DNA of 60,204 nucleotides from Aplysia californica (Eukaryota > Mollusca > Gastropoda > Aplysiida > Aplysiidae): contig NW_004797915.1 of NCBI RefSeq assembly GCF_000002075.1, positions 355,616 to 415,819 of the forward strand, in the 5' to 3' direction. The notes under the pieces are model-generated. The model did no database searches and was not told the DNA's origin. It saw nothing but the letters and a program-made list of their open reading frames with translations. The position numbers and the translations under genes are program-made. Positions 10,378 through 26,992 of the stretch are shown in pieces. The number at the start of each line of letters is the position of its first letter. The first letter of the stretch is position 1.

Positions 10378-10554
10378 TCATGGGTGGGTTTTTTCAAAAA
10401 TAACTTCCCCAATCACTTCATCATAAAATTCACTGTCTAACACATCAGAATTATCATCACTGGACTTTTCATCACCAACAAAGTCACTGAATGTTGGTTT
10501 TCGTAAAATTGCCACTACTGAGTTACATCTGTCAGATTTCGCCTTCACATTCAT
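10378..10554 (-). CDS. Small acidic ORF, 58 residues, doubtful
   Basis: An ATG-to-TGA frame on the minus strand encodes MNVKAKSDRCNSVVAILRK, then PTFSDFVGDEKSSDDNSDV, then LDSEFYDEVIGEVIFEK. The Ser/Asp-rich composition looks more protein-like than the flanking frames. It could be an N-terminal fragment of a decayed transposase or a lone exon. I do not recognise it, and frames beyond it are interrupted. Confidence 0.25.
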   Translation of the reverse strand: MNVKAKSDRCNSVVAILRKPTFSDFVGDEKSSDDNSDVLDSEFYDEVIGEVIFEKTHP

Positions 10555-11877
10555 CTATAGTATTCATCAATAGTAAGTTGGCTATACTTTCATAAAGGTG
10601 TACTTTTATGGCAAATGTAATGGTAATAGTGGAGAAAAAAAATAACTCGGAAAACTGCAGCATTTGCGATGAAAGTAGGATACCGTAGCTTAGAATTTAC
10701 CACAAATGTTACGCTTCAAGTAGTCAGTGAGTTTAAAACATGCACGGTGGAAGCGAGACATGATGATTCAAAATGTAAAAAAATGGCTTTGGGTGTTTGT
10801 GGAATGATGTTGATATGTATATATATATATATATTATATATATAGTTGCTGTTCTGTGATGTGATTTGTGATAATTGCTGGTGACTGAAAGTGAAAGGAC
10901 TTGCTCCAATTGTTGGCTGTTGAGATATATCTACTGTTCATGATTCCTGGTTTCTGCTCGTATTTTTGCCATGATTGTTGTTGGTCCATGAAAAGACCCG
11001 CCCATAATTGCTTATTTGTTGTTGGTGTTTTCTGTGACTGTGGTGATTCAGTGACATAGTTTATGGGGATTTCCTATTCGTATGAAAACCCCCAGCAGTG
11101 ATTTGTTTCTCTCTAGTGCGTCCTGTGAGTGTGAGTGTGTTGTGGAGACTAGTTGAAATGAAAACTCTTGTGGAAGTTTTCTCATTTCAACTCCGACCCA
11201 TAAAATGTGTTCAGATTAAACTTTTTTTTTCTTCGTTTTATTACGATTGTAACACTTGCCAAAGTTATTCTTGATGTTTCGAGAAAACTAAAAAAAATAT
11301 TTTTTTTTAGCTCAGTGCTTGCTCAAGTCAACTTAAGTTGACTTGAACACAAGTGAAAATGTCTCAGTCATTGAATTTTAAGAATACAAAACAAAAAACC
11401 CAGCTATATTGAGGATGCAAAATGAATAACAGTATGGTAATGATTAGCAACCTGAAATAAAATGATGAGGGCAATTAGTTATGGCTGCGTTGATTGATAT
11501 GTTTCTTGATGAATTTCTTCTGTGAGTGTAGAACATATATATATCAAAACTATTTGTATTTGTACTTGTACTCCTTTTGCTGTAGAGTAAATGGGAGTGA
11601 ATGAGTTTGGAGGGATGGCAGGCCGGCGTGGTTAGCTTATATAAATTGCACTTTCTTGCAAATAATTTGTTGCCTTTGTATTCCTATTGTATTTTGGACT
11701 TTGAATCTCAGCAAGCTGTTGTGCTGGTGGGTGGTCGGTGGGTCCACTTCTCTACTTTTCCTTCACTCTGTAAGGAGAAATATTTCATATAGTTCTTAGA
11801 GTCATCTTCGGCATTTGGTTCCTTTTTGTTTTCAATTGTAATTTTACGTATTTCTGTCTATGTTACTGGTAGTTAAT

Positions 11878-11929
11878 ACGTATGACCTTATGCAGTTGCC
11901 AGCGCTGTTAAACTCTTACTAAATAAATA
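11878..11929 (+). repeat. SINE family A tail only
   Basis: ATATGACCTTATGCAGTTGCC-like sequence is followed by AACTCTTACTAAATAAATA. It is a strongly 5'-truncated copy. Confidence 0.65.
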
Positions 11930-12303
11930 CTATAAAAACTAGTGTAGTTAACTGTAGTGGATTGGTCAGCTTTATCTTCCACTCTTTGTCGCTTTCTCAC
12001 ATTGTATCTGCTTCCTGAACCAGCATCTCTGATGTTTGGTATCGATTAGATGGTCCACTGTCACACGCACGAGACTTAAAGTCTTATTTCTGTGGAGGTG
12101 TGGAGGGAGAATTTTTATCAAGTTTTTCCGTCTTTCTGTTGAGGTGTATCCCCCCCAGCCCGAGTTGGCCCTGACACTGACAGGAGAGGTGGAAGCAGCC
12201 TGCCTCCTATATGGCCTAAATTGTTTTGATAGGGGTGTGAAACACTTATGATTACGTGTGTTATTACCTGTTCTTGAAACTTTGCTCATTACCTTGTGGT
12301 GTT

Positions 12304-12495
12304 GGCCGTAAATGTAACTGAAGAATTTGAGACAAAAACGGTCCAAAGAATTTGAGACAACAGTCCAAAGAATTTGAGACAACGGTCCAAAGAATTTGAG
12401 ACGACGGTCCATTTGAGACCACAGTCCAAAGAATTTGAGACCACAGTCCAAAGATTTTTGAGACGAAGGTCCAAAGAATTTGAGACAACGGTCCA
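12304..12495. repeat. 22-24 bp tandem repeat
   Basis: Eight or so units of GGTCCAAAGAATTTGAGACA plus AC, with CAGTCCAAAG variants. The minus strand stays open across it in more than one frame as a repeat artefact. Confidence 0.9.
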
Positions 12496-12916
12496 TCAAG
12501 ACTTTTGTTTTCCTGTATACCATTCTCATGTCGGTCTTTATAAAACAAGATTTTCATGGTGTGGGGAACTTGCATAGTCTCTGACAGCAATGTGATGAAG
12601 AATAAGTTTCCAATCTTTGTAGAGCACCTGTCTGGTGCCCTGTGGCTTGATAAATGAAAAAGTACAGGAGGGAAAAAACGGCTGTTACATTTTGGTTTTT
12701 TTTTAAGCTTTACCCAATGGGGGCTTCATAACGCTACAGTTTAATTAATGCAGTTTGACTTTTGGAGGGGAGAGAAATGGCAGGGGCCTAAAAATATAGG
12801 GAGAAAATTAGTTCATAATCCTTTGGAAGATTGGAGGTTCTGATCATTATTATTAAGATTTCTAAAAATATCACCAAAATGTGACCGACAGTTTTTCCCT
12901 CAAGTCTTGAAATGTC

Positions 12917-12947
<31 letters not shown>
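12917..12947. repeat. (TA)n microsatellite
   Basis: About 15 uninterrupted TA dinucleotides. Confidence 0.95.
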
Positions 12948-12952
<5 letters not shown>

Positions 12953-13129
12953 TGTAAATTGTGTGTAAATAACTCGCATTTGTTCATGCTTTGATTTGAT
13001 TGAATAAAAATGTAACCAGTCTATTACATATGTTGGTGTGGTTGTTTACACTTATTGTCCGTTACATGTGCGTGTTTCGTGTGTTCTTCATGAGACTTGA
13101 TATTGGTGCTATGGGTTCCTAACCTTTCA

Positions 13130-13304
13130 GTGGGTGGTTGGCGGGGGCTCTGGTGTGGTTTGCTCCTTCTTTCTTATCAAACATTTATCGTCCTTATCTC
13201 TCCTCCTTTTTTGTTTGTTACTCTCTTGTAACACCTCTAATCTTCGACACTTATATGGCCTTATTGTGTTGAAAGTGCCGTAAAACTCTTATTAAAACTA
13301 AATT
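13130..13304 (+). repeat. SINE family A, full-length
   Basis: Complete from GTGGGTGGTTGGCGGG to the TATTAAAACTAAA tail, with the GACACTT/AAGTGCC type of tail hairpin. Confidence 0.8.
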
Positions 13305-13449
13305 AATCCTTCTTTCCTATCAAACATCTATCGTCCTTATCTCTCCTCCTTTTTTGTGAATGTTACTCTCTTGTAACACCTCTATTCTGCGGCACTTATA
13401 TGGCCTTATTGTGTTGCAAGTGCCGTAAAACTCTTATTAAAACTAAACC
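13305..13449 (+). repeat. SINE family A, 5'-truncated, tandem with the previous copy
   Basis: It begins at TCCTTCTTTCCTATCAAAC and ends in CTTATTAAAACTAAACC. The tail hairpin is GGCACTT/AAGTGCC. The pair with the copy before it repeats the pattern seen at 220-539. Confidence 0.75.
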
Positions 13450-16400
13450 AATCCTCTCAGAAACATTATTTTGCTATATTGATCATGTCTTATTATTGCA
13501 TTGCATTTCGACAACTGTTATGGCCATAACTTTGACGAACTAACAATAAACTTCACAATATCATGCCCCAACTGGGTCCACAAAACCTTCTGGCCTCTCA
13601 AGAAGAGACGAAGTTATTTTTACTTGATTGTGTATCGGACACACCTCCCTGACACATAAGTACCTCCTTCAGAGAATGAGAAGCTGTTCTGTGACGGATG
13701 CTGAAGTTAAAATCTAATGTGGCTCTCCCTACTTCATACTTTTATCAGCCTCAATGGCTGCTTTTTAGACTACATTCAACTCCCATTTAGGTGCAGCCGG
13801 GTTAAAAAAAAAACCAACAAAAAAACCTGCTGCTGAAGGAACAGGAAGCTACTGCTTTGACTGCAATCTACTGCATTTGGTGTCCTTATTCCCCACAAAA
13901 GAATGTGATTTATGTGCTTGTTCTTTCATTTCAATGGTTATTATAGCCTATTTGGTTTGACATTTCAAGAAATGTCAAATAAAACAAAGAAACAAAACCC
14001 AACATAAACAAATTAAAAATTGTACATATTTTTTAAATTATTTACAGAATGAAAGGTACAGACTTTGACATTGCAATAGCTTTCACAAAGTTGCTCACAA
14101 AACATTTCGTGTTTGTATGAGTAGCTTACACATTTCTTCTGTGTATGATGACGACACAACTTGTCGCGTGATCTGTAGCTGGTCTAGTCTAGATGCCAGC
14201 AGCTACCACTTAATAAACATAACATACACACAAAAACCAATTATACCTCAGTCAAAACCTCAGATTTTCTTCTTATACACTCTCATTCAATATGGTCGCT
14301 TTTGAGGACAAGCGGGCTAACCCAAATTTCCAGGGTTTCCCAAAATCTTGACCCACACTAAAAGTGGGCATTACCCTATCTATAGGAGAAGTTTGATTTC
14401 ATTGGTGTGTATGTCTGGTTATAGAAAAAACTCTCCTTGTCTTTGAGAGAAACTGAACAAGAGGCAAAACTTTACCAATGATTTTCTCAAAACAGCATTT
14501 TTTGGGATAGCCCCTTTGTGCTTGAAAGCGACCATATATTGATGGTGTTAGGCACAAATGGGCCAACTCCAGAATTGTTCAAATCATAATTTTCTACTGT
14601 TACAAAACAAGGTCACTGGCACTGTGTGAAGTTACACATCTTTTTTTCAAATGTGGATTTTACTCAGTTATGCCAAATTGGAGCTGAAGTGTTCTGGGAT
14701 AATTTCATTAATTAAAGTTGTTTTTTTTATTCCTCAAGTAAAATAAAATTCCTTTGATTTATTTGTTGACCAATCTGTGCCTGACCCCATTAATGTGACC
14801 CTAAATAAAAAAACAACAAAACCCAAACACCACCCCCCCCCCAAAAAAAAAAGTTCCCGCAAATCTTACTGTACAGTTTGTGGCAGACACAGGGTCATCA
14901 TGGCCAAATGGCCGAACAATTTTATGCAAACCCTTCAATCAAGCAATGCTATAAAAACTCTTGACAAACATGAATGAATTATGTTTGGTGCCTTCAACCT
15001 CTACCAAAGTAGAGTAGTAGGCCTTCTACTTGAGAGACAGACTGCACAACTGATGTTCTGTGTTGTCTGGGGGAATTACCCAACGTCACACATAGGACAT
15101 GTTAGATGGACTGATTTCAAGGACAACAGAATTAAGGGCATTCAGAGCCAGGCTAGCTGAAGAAAATTGATAACCTTCATAATTTAGCAAAATTTGATAT
15201 TTTTTGCATAATTTCTGATTATTTTCCTTTATCATTTTTTGTTAAAATTAACAGAATCGCATAATTTCACATTTTTGGGCTCAGTTTGCATAAATTCAAA
15301 ATTGTTCTTGCCCAAAACGACAGGGACAGCCTAAGATACCAACAATCTCTGAATAAAAGTCAAAATTACAAAAAAAATCTCACTTCACCACTCACAGAAT
15401 GTAAACACTTTCACAAAAATCACTCTGAAAATGTTCCGGTGACTGACCTAATTTTAAGCTTTCATTCCAAAACGGTGTAGGCCGTGTGTATGCAGTGTGT
15501 TTAATGACAACTGAAGAAAAGCTGCCCAGCATCAGTGCACCAACCTTCAAAAATACATTGACAAGCCTATGTTAAGTAACTGAAAACTTCTGGAAGGTTC
15601 TCAACATCACACTTTTTCAAGCAGCTCAAACACACAAACGTCTATTGTTAATTACCTTGCCATTGCCACCCTCACATCTGACAAAGAATTGAGAAGATAT
15701 AATAAGAAATCTTGAACATATCAGAATCAAGCGTATCCAACTCTAGCAAGAAAAAAAAGACAAGTTGAACACAGAGCTTGATCCTAAATTTTCTTCACTA
15801 ATCTTGTTCTATGCCCTGAAATCCAACAAAAATCCACAAGTTTTCTTGTGCCAGATAAAAAGAAAAAGGCTAATTTCGTACAAAACAAAAACGATAACTC
15901 GTTTTACTTAAAACAGTTTCAAGGACACACACTGTAGACGACTTGTAGAAGGAAGATATCTACATTTTGAGAATTTAGTATTTTAATTTTACATCAAAGC
16001 TACCCATATATTATATTAGTATAATATCATATACCCGAATTACAGCAAACTGAACGCTGATGAAGAGACCCAGCCCAGTTCAAGTTGCCCCATGTCTCAT
16101 TGCCCGACAGTTTGATGGGACATTTTTCTTACTTACAATATGATACAATGGTATCTGTACGAAAAATGGATCTCGGAGGGGAAAGTAGAAGAAAAAAAAA
16201 AGCCAAGACTGCATGTGCAGTCACGGATAAGCAATATTGTATAACCTGGGTGACATTTGCCGCAAATTCCCAAACAACAACAACGGTGGCATCTCTTCGG
16301 GGGGGGGGGGATTCAGGGAGGTTGGACTGCCTCACCCGCTACCCAAGGGAGGCGGTGGCCCTGGCGAAGAGCACGCTCTTCGGGGCTCCAAACATTTCGT

Positions 16401-17093
16401 ACGGATAGGCTACCACACACACACACAACAACAACACCCCCCCTTCCAAGCCTTGTCATGTAAGGGGATGAGGATTCAGTGAAGTAGAAGACCTTTGACC
16501 TTTTTTGTTTACAGCTCAATCTACACACACACACACACACACTGCCGACCTCCGCGTGTTGTACAGAATGCAGGCACAAGATCATCATTTAACGAAAGTC
16601 AATGTTTTCATGTACAACAGGAGGACGTAGAGAATTAGAGAATATAAATGTACGTTTATCCCATTAGAAGTAAGGAAGGACTACATCCACTAAATGAGCA
16701 CGTAGGATCCACACACATATAATACATCTATCCAAATCCTCAAGATATTTGAGTACCCATCATCTGTGTGCTATAACTTCCCTCACATCGCTTTGAGCAC
16801 AATGAAACACAGAGCAGTTCCGAGGAAATCTTGTAGAGTGAGGGAAGGCCAAATTTTATTTCAACAATAGCTTACTTGTGAGGCTTGTACCAAGAAAGTA
16901 ATCTCTGATCACTTTCAAAATTAACTCTTGCTTTTCCACAATTTACACTGAATGTGTGTGTACTTTCCAAGTTCTACCTAGATACAGCCCATTCGTAATT
17001 TAATTTTCCAGACTCTGTAGCTTCTTCTACAGCGTACATCAAGCTCTTCACATTCACCTCCCTTCCACGCATTGTATGCAAACATTCTTCAAG
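13450..17093. other. Intergenic stretch downstream of CHMP2A
   Basis: No gene is supported. It holds short AT-rich frames, a partial MITE copy (15179-15290), a G run near 16299-16310 and short CA runs near 16410 and 16523-16542. The GC-rich patch at 16310-16400 contains AAGAGCACGCTCTT, which is palindromic, but I could not connect it to a protein. Confidence 0.45.
15179..15290. mobile_element. Partial second copy of the 595-773 MITE, inverted
   Basis: CATAATTTAGCAAAATTTG, TTTGCATAATTTCTG, TTATTTTCCTTTATCATT and GGGCTCAGTTTGCATAA match the reverse complement of 595-773 in order. The CTGTCCCC ends are missing. Confidence 0.7.
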
Positions 17094-17099
17094 TTTATT
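17094..17099 (-). terminator. Candidate CHMP2A poly(A) signal
   Basis: AATAAA on the minus strand, about 230 nt after the CHMP2A stop, is followed by TGTTTGCATACAATGCGTGG, a GT-containing region suited to a downstream element. Another AATAAA lies at 16855-16860. Which one is used cannot be told from sequence. Confidence 0.45.
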
Positions 17100-17327
17100 T
17101 CGTTCCCTGCCCGAAATAAAAACCCAGTCCTCTTCCTTTGATTATAAATGAGCGCTTCACGTTCTACATTAATAATGTCCACAAATATCCCAGTTGAAAC
17201 GCTGTAATAAATACTGGACTGGTGCTCTTGCCGTTCGCCTACTTCTCTTCGCAGTTCAGCTACTAGTCTCCCCACTGTCCGGCTGCTCCCCCCCCCCCTC
17301 CCCCCCGGTGGTTCATCGGTTCGTCCA

Positions 17328-21583
<4,256 letters not shown>

Positions 21584-22399
21584 GATTGACAGTTTCACTT
21601 CCTCTTTATCTGTTCAAAGGTAAATGACGACCTTATCGGATCCTTCTGAAAAGATAAGAAAACAGACTGAATGTGTTAAACAAAATTTATTGGAAGAAAA
21701 AAATTCGAAAGACCAAGTGACTATGAAACATAAATTGATAGTTAGAGTAAACAATCCATATCTTCAACTGTTTAAAAGCAGAGTTTTAAGTAAAGAGTTT
21801 CATCTTTTAAAGACTCACTACCTCAGAAAATATAAATTTACAATTACTTCACCCACCATAAACACTCGGAACATTCATATGAGCAATTGCCAAAACGTGA
21901 GACTCTCTTGAGACTCAGTGGTGCAAAAAAAATTTTCTTACCAATTTGACTCTCTTTTCTGTCAGTCACAGATTGACATTTAGTGCTCATATTCCTAGAG
22001 TATCAGAGCAAGGAGACGTACGGTTTTGGAGATATGGGTCTATTGGTTTGGCAACTACTGTATTTCTTGTATGTAACAGTGATGACAAAAACAGATAAGC
22101 AGCAAGGCAAATTATAGACTTTAAATTCCATTTGTTTAGTAAACAAACACTTTGTACACTATGAACTCCATTCATAATGGTAATATGAATGGCAAGCTTT
22201 GTAACAATGACGCAGTGCACAGAACATGTCATCATTGTTATGTACAAGAAAGGATACACATTGGACATTATCATTGACAACACATCACAATAGTGAAAGG
22301 CTGTACAAATACAGTTATCAAAGCCTCAGTACCAGAAAAACACATGTGTAAAACAATTTTTTAACTAATATGAGGCAAAAGCACAAAATCAATGGAGCT
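21584..22399. other. CHMP2A upstream region, first part
   Basis: No coding sequence is seen. It probably includes a 5' UTR intron of CHMP2A. Confidence 0.4.
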
Positions 22400-22990
22400 G
22401 ACTTGTACATAACAGTGATGACAAACATGACTTGTACATAACAATGATGACACAATGTACAGGAAAAGACAAAAGTCTTGCCTCCAAAGATAAAAGCGCA
22501 CTTTAAGAATTAAAAAAAAACAGGAGAGGTTTCTTTTGCTTTGAAACAGATACCAGGTCATATCAAAGACAGTGGACGATCACAATTATGTTGCTAATTA
22601 TGACAAACAGTACTCGTACATAACAGTGATGACAAAACATACTGGGAAAAGGTAAAGTCATGCCTACAAAGAACAAATTTGCACTAAGAGATACACAGAT
22701 CAATAAAGGCGTATTTTGCTTCTAACTAAATGGATCTTGCATGTATGAAATATATGTTGAAAACTTATTGATATTAGCAATTATGAAAAATATTACTTGT
22801 ACATAACAATGATGACACAATGACACAATGTATTGGAAAAAGGTAAATCATACCAACAAAGAACAAAAAAATGTGTATTTTTGAGTTAGACAGATAAACA
22901 AGGACATGTTTGTTTATTTGTTTGAGTAAAGAGAGCACACATTACTTAAAAAATGTTTGCTCTTAGGACAATGTAATTTCTTGTACGTTA
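22400..22990. repeat. Degenerate tandem repeat of about 190 bp, three units
   Basis: The motif TTGTACATAACARTGATGAC recurs at about 22405, 22430, 22612 and 22797. It is followed by GGAAAAGRYAAAGTC-like and ACAAAGAACAAA-like sequence. Related pieces occur at 22065 and, inverted, at 22205-22250. No coding potential is apparent. Confidence 0.65.
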
Positions 22991-25310
22991 GTCAGTCTTG
23001 TACGGCTGCATGACGACACCCCAAACGTCATCACTGAGCACAAAAGCTAAATCTATAACCACAGAAATGATCCATCTCTCGAAGTTTGTTCACACATCAC
23101 ACTCTTGTTCCAGGAATCCAGTGTAAACACCGCAATTTCACTAAAATATTCAACAGAGTAGCCTAAAAACACGCAAAACAGCCCAGTACGTCACATTCAA
23201 CGCAAAATTCTTGTGCGTCACCGGACGCTGAAGGCAATGACTGCTTTCGTTTTTCTGTTCCCCCCGTTGCTTCCGTTGTTCTGGGGACGCGGGTAAGGGG
23301 AAGTCACTCAAGAAAACAATTATATCCGGGCACTTTTGATAACCCGTTCAAAACAAAAGTGGGCGAAATTCGGACTTCCGGCACGTTGCAAATTGACGAC
23401 AATAACGGCGAATGTTAAACAGCCGACCGAAATCGTAGATCTAGGAACCCGATGTTCCTTTCGCGCATCGCGGCTTTTGAAGTATTGAATAAACGACGAT
23501 AGGCAAAGAGATTTAACCAGCTACGGTGATTCTACTGAAAAATAATGGTGTTTTCTGAAACACCTAGTGCGTGACGACACGACAGACGCACAAGTAATCC
23601 GAATTGTTCGTCTATTTGCAAACAAATAAACCGATTTCTTGAGCAAGTTAACCTTTCTCAATGACAAATAACATAGGATCAAAGCACACGTAAAAAAAAC
23701 ACACCCAAAAATACTAAATTTTTGACATTCTTGGAAGTTTGCATTGGTGTGCTCAAAATGACACTCCAGGAATCACTAAAAAACGAACATTTTTGGCACA
23801 AAATTTACAAACTCAAGATTGTAAAGCTGACAAGGGGTCTGAAACTGCTAATGCAGGTTCTACATCCTATATTTGACATACGTATAAGTTTTGTAGGAAT
23901 AAATACTAATGCATCACATTTTATGCACACTAATTGTGAGATGTGTGTGTTTTTCCCCACGTTTTGGCAATGGCTCATATATAATATCTATATTCCAATG
24001 CCAAAATCAATCAGAGCAAGACAATAACATGAATATCAATTATACACTAAAATACTGTTGGCTTGATCGCATGATCTCTATTGTGACAATAAATCGGGGG
24101 GAGGGTGTGAAGAGTAAAAATAAGGGCTTCCTAAATCTTGTGACAAGAACCAAAATAGGGCCTACTTTTTTACTTGAGTCTTCTGTCCCATGCCATAGAG
24201 TAACATGATTATGATTCACGATAATTTGTGTCCCGTCTGTGGGCCATAGACTCACGGGCAGGACAACTAAACACTTAACAAATAGCAAAACTAAAACACG
24301 ATCGATGGTCAGTAGCAGTTCCCTCACTCGTCAAGTCAAGGTGTTGACGTTGTTCATTGTTGTCATACTCATTACGCAACCATGCTAGGTCTACTTATAA
24401 CAATTATATTATAGTATATTACTAGAGTCTAGTTCTTGACAACTTACATGATATTACTAACACTACTACACTTGCACACAATAGGCCTACATATAACACA
24501 CTCCAGTTACAGCAGGTGTACACCTAGCTGACACTCCGACACACTAGTGACACTACACCTCACCAACAACTACAACCTACCCTACTATAATTTCTCTTGA
24601 CTTCCACTATAATTTCTCTAACTTGCCGGAGCTTGTATTACCAAGAATTGTCTGATCTTACAAGAAATATCAGCTATATTCCATGTATGTAGGAGTTTAA
24701 ATACTCACATGATAGTGTTGCAAGACAGCCGCCTCTTACTTACTCATTAGTTTATTTATAGAGTTATTTTAGCACGACCAACCCCAGAAGTTGATTCCAG
24801 TTTGTTGACTTCCGTCTTGATCTGTCAATAATGTTGATGATGTCATGACATTTGACCTATCTGTGCGGACCTCTTATTTCCGGTTTTATTTCTGATCAAA
24901 CGGTGATGCCAGATGTAAAAATATAGATCTAGAAATATGTTTGGCTAACAAATTCTACTTGAAAAAAAAATTCAAATGACACAAAAAAAACTAATGTTGT
25001 CCCTCAATTGGGTTATGAACTATTCATTTTGCAATATAATGGAGAAATTTAACGCTGACCTTACAATAATCTGGGCCTTCGTTAACAAAGAAGATGTAGT
25101 GTATTTGCCAAATAGGATCGCGCATTAGACTGGTAGAAATCGCTTGCTATTCTTAAACCAAACATAGTGTGGTTAGAAATATATTCATTTTTAAGTTTTA
25201 TTTGTTTTTTCTAATTGGATAACAATATTTTTGACAAGTTTAAAATCAAATGAATAAAATAAAATTATTTGACTTACAAATCCATAAAATCGACCAGCGG
25301 CCTTGATCGA
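22991..25310. other. Region between the divergent genes, repeat-poor
   Basis: I see no gene, RNA or clear mobile element. The part at 23200-23560 has more CpG (CGCGCATCGCGGC, GGGGACGCGGGTAAGG) and may hold the CHMP2A promoter. Confidence 0.4.
23374..23382 (-). promoter_or_regulatory. ETS-like site, possible CHMP2A promoter
   Basis: The minus strand reads GCCGGAAGT in a CpG-containing patch 1.8 kb upstream of the CHMP2A start codon. CCGGAAGT is the classical ETS/GABP core of housekeeping promoters. A single 9-mer is weak evidence. Confidence 0.25.
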
Positions 25311-25315
25311 TATCT

Positions 25316-25326
25316 AAGATGGCGGC
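25316..25326 (+). promoter_or_regulatory. YY1-like motif AAGATGGCGGC
   Basis: AAGATGGCGGC matches the YY1 consensus, common at housekeeping transcription starts. It stands 3.6 kb upstream of the CSDE1 start codon, in a region that could contain a CSDE1 5' UTR exon. Two further copies lie in the inverted repeat at 26544-26919. Confidence 0.35.
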
Positions 25327-25672
25327 ATCCCTGCAGTGAGGTGCAGATTGGGGTAAGGGCAACTTGTGTATTTTATGTGGCACTGTTGTTTATGTTTCTG
25401 TTAAAATTTTTACTCAGATCTTGTTTATTTTTCCACCTACTTTTGTGATGAAAGGATATAATTGCAGGTAGATTATTTGTGTATGAGTTGTTCCTTTCCA
25501 TTTCCGAAGTTGAGAGAGGACAAGTTCTTGGTTTGACAAAACACAAATATGAAGAAGAGGCCAGTGATTTAACTTTCAGTTGACGTAGGCTGTAGGCTAG
25601 GGGATGACGACGATTTAGGGGTGCATGCATGCCTTAATTATTCTCCCAATCCCGACTTTTTTCTTTCCTTTC

Positions 25673-25832
25673 GGGAGGACTTCCGTAATGAGCGACCACC
25701 ATGAGACAGTAGAACAAAGGGGTAGGGTTTAGTAGGTTTTGTAGGGTTATGGTTAGGTTTGGGGTAGGGTTAGGGTTAGGTCTCTTCTTTATTTTGTTTG
25801 TTGGGGTGGTCGCTCGTTACGGAAGTCCTTCC
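25673..25832. mobile_element. MITE-like element, copy 1, telomere-like interior
   Basis: A 160-bp element with 28-bp terminal inverted repeats: the left end is GGGAGGACTTCCGTAATG then AGCGACCACC, and the right end is its inverse with two mismatches. The interior is rich in GGTTAGG/TAGGGTTAGGG. Confidence 0.75.
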
Positions 25833-25844
25833 AAAATACTGAAA

Positions 25845-26018
25845 GTAAGGGTGGACTTCGGTAACGAACGACCACTATTTTATGAGACCACTATGAGTAG
25901 CACATCTAGGGTAGGGACTAAGGCCTAAGGTTGGAGCAGGGGTTAGGTTTGGGGTAGGGTTAGGTCTGTTGTGTTTGTTAAGTTTGTTGGGGTGGTCACT
26001 CGTTACGGAAGTCCTTAC
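25845..26018. mobile_element. MITE-like element, copy 2, adjacent
   Basis: The same architecture and related ends (GTAAGG, ACTTCGGTAACGAACGACC; right end GGTGGTCACTCGTTACGG then AAGTCCTTAC), about 174 bp. The interior again holds GGTTAGGTTTGGGGTAGGG. It lies only 12 bp from copy 1. Confidence 0.75.
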
Positions 26019-26543
26019 TTTTTTTTATTTGTCAGGGGCACTGGGTTCTTCATTCATATTATAGGCCTAGGCCTAATGGTTTTATTTGCATTAGCAACAC
26101 AACAATGTTTGAACATTATGATTAAAGGCCTCAAGTGTTCATTGTTTTATCAGGGATCAGATCGTGAATCATTGTTGATATAGTAGATTTAGAATCTAGA
26201 TCTAGGTCTAAAAAATCTAAAGACTAGATCTAGATCTTTGTCAAAAAAATTTAATATACGAGGTGACTATTTGTCAGAACGCTCGGGAAAATAAACTTGA
26301 CCTGTATTTCTCCGAACGGTTTCCGTTCTCGAGATTTTTATGTTATGGCTATGTCGAGATTTAGGCGTCATTTTTCGTTTTGCGAGGAGTGGGAAGACGC
26401 CTTTTTAAAAAATCGAATTCAATTTCTAGAGCCAGAGATTTTTAAATGTCTGAATATTGATACTTCATTGTGGTTGGGGCAACGTTCCCAGACCATACTT
26501 CTTGAAAGAAAATGCCTTCAAAAGGTAGGGCGAGAAGACAAAA

Positions 26544-26919
26544 CGGCGCTTTTTCGTCTGTTACCCCAGGCGGGCCTGGCCGCCATCTTGTATCGGTAGT
26601 AATCGGGCGGTGTTTCTACCTGTTCTGTTCAGTAATCGATAGGCCTAAAGAGTCGAGCATCGTCGTCTAGGCCTAGATTGAACCAAATAAAAATTAAATG
26701 TATTTTCTCAATGCTGTAAGTGTTTGTTGTTATTGATTTTGTTAACGTTGTTGTGCCTTTGTTGTGTTTTTGTTTTGTTTTGTGTTATTTCTCACTTTTA
26801 GTTACTAGATCTAACATTCAATACGATTACTGAACAGAACAGGTAGAAACACCGCCCGATTACTACCGAGCCAAGATGGCGGCCAGGCCCGGCCTGGGGT
26901 AACAGACGAAAAAGTGCCG
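26544..26919. repeat. Large inverted repeat, 95-bp arms, next to the assembly gap
   Basis: The left arm 26544-26638 and right arm 26824-26919 are near-perfect inverted copies (about 4 differences). The arms contain GTCTGTTACCCCAGG, GCCGCCATCTT and GGGCGGTGTTTCTACCTGTT. Each arm has one YY1-like AAGATGGCGGC. The spacer is 185 bp. The gap begins 73 bp beyond the right arm. Confidence 0.9.
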
Positions 26920-26992
26920 ACAAAACTGCTCGACTGTGGCAGTAAACCTATTTTGCGTTTAGTCACCCCTTCATGTAAAAGAAAATTTAAAA

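Larger units (their letters stand above)
9775..12303. other. Intergenic stretch, no recognised gene
   Basis: Apart from the small minus-strand frame at 10378-10554, an AT dinucleotide palindrome near 10815-10846 and a SINE tail at 11878-11929, I see no supported gene. Around 12150-12250 a degraded sequence (CCCGAGTTGGCCCTGAC) looks distantly similar to 18170-18230 and may be an old repeat. Confidence 0.5.

Noticed and set aside
21596-21598. Upstream GTG as the CHMP2A start
   Set aside because: ATG at 21583 gives the expected length and N-terminus, and GTG starts are rare in animal genes.
25720-25790. Interstitial telomere
   Set aside because: The TTAGGG-like units are few and irregular, and they lie inside an element with inverted ends.
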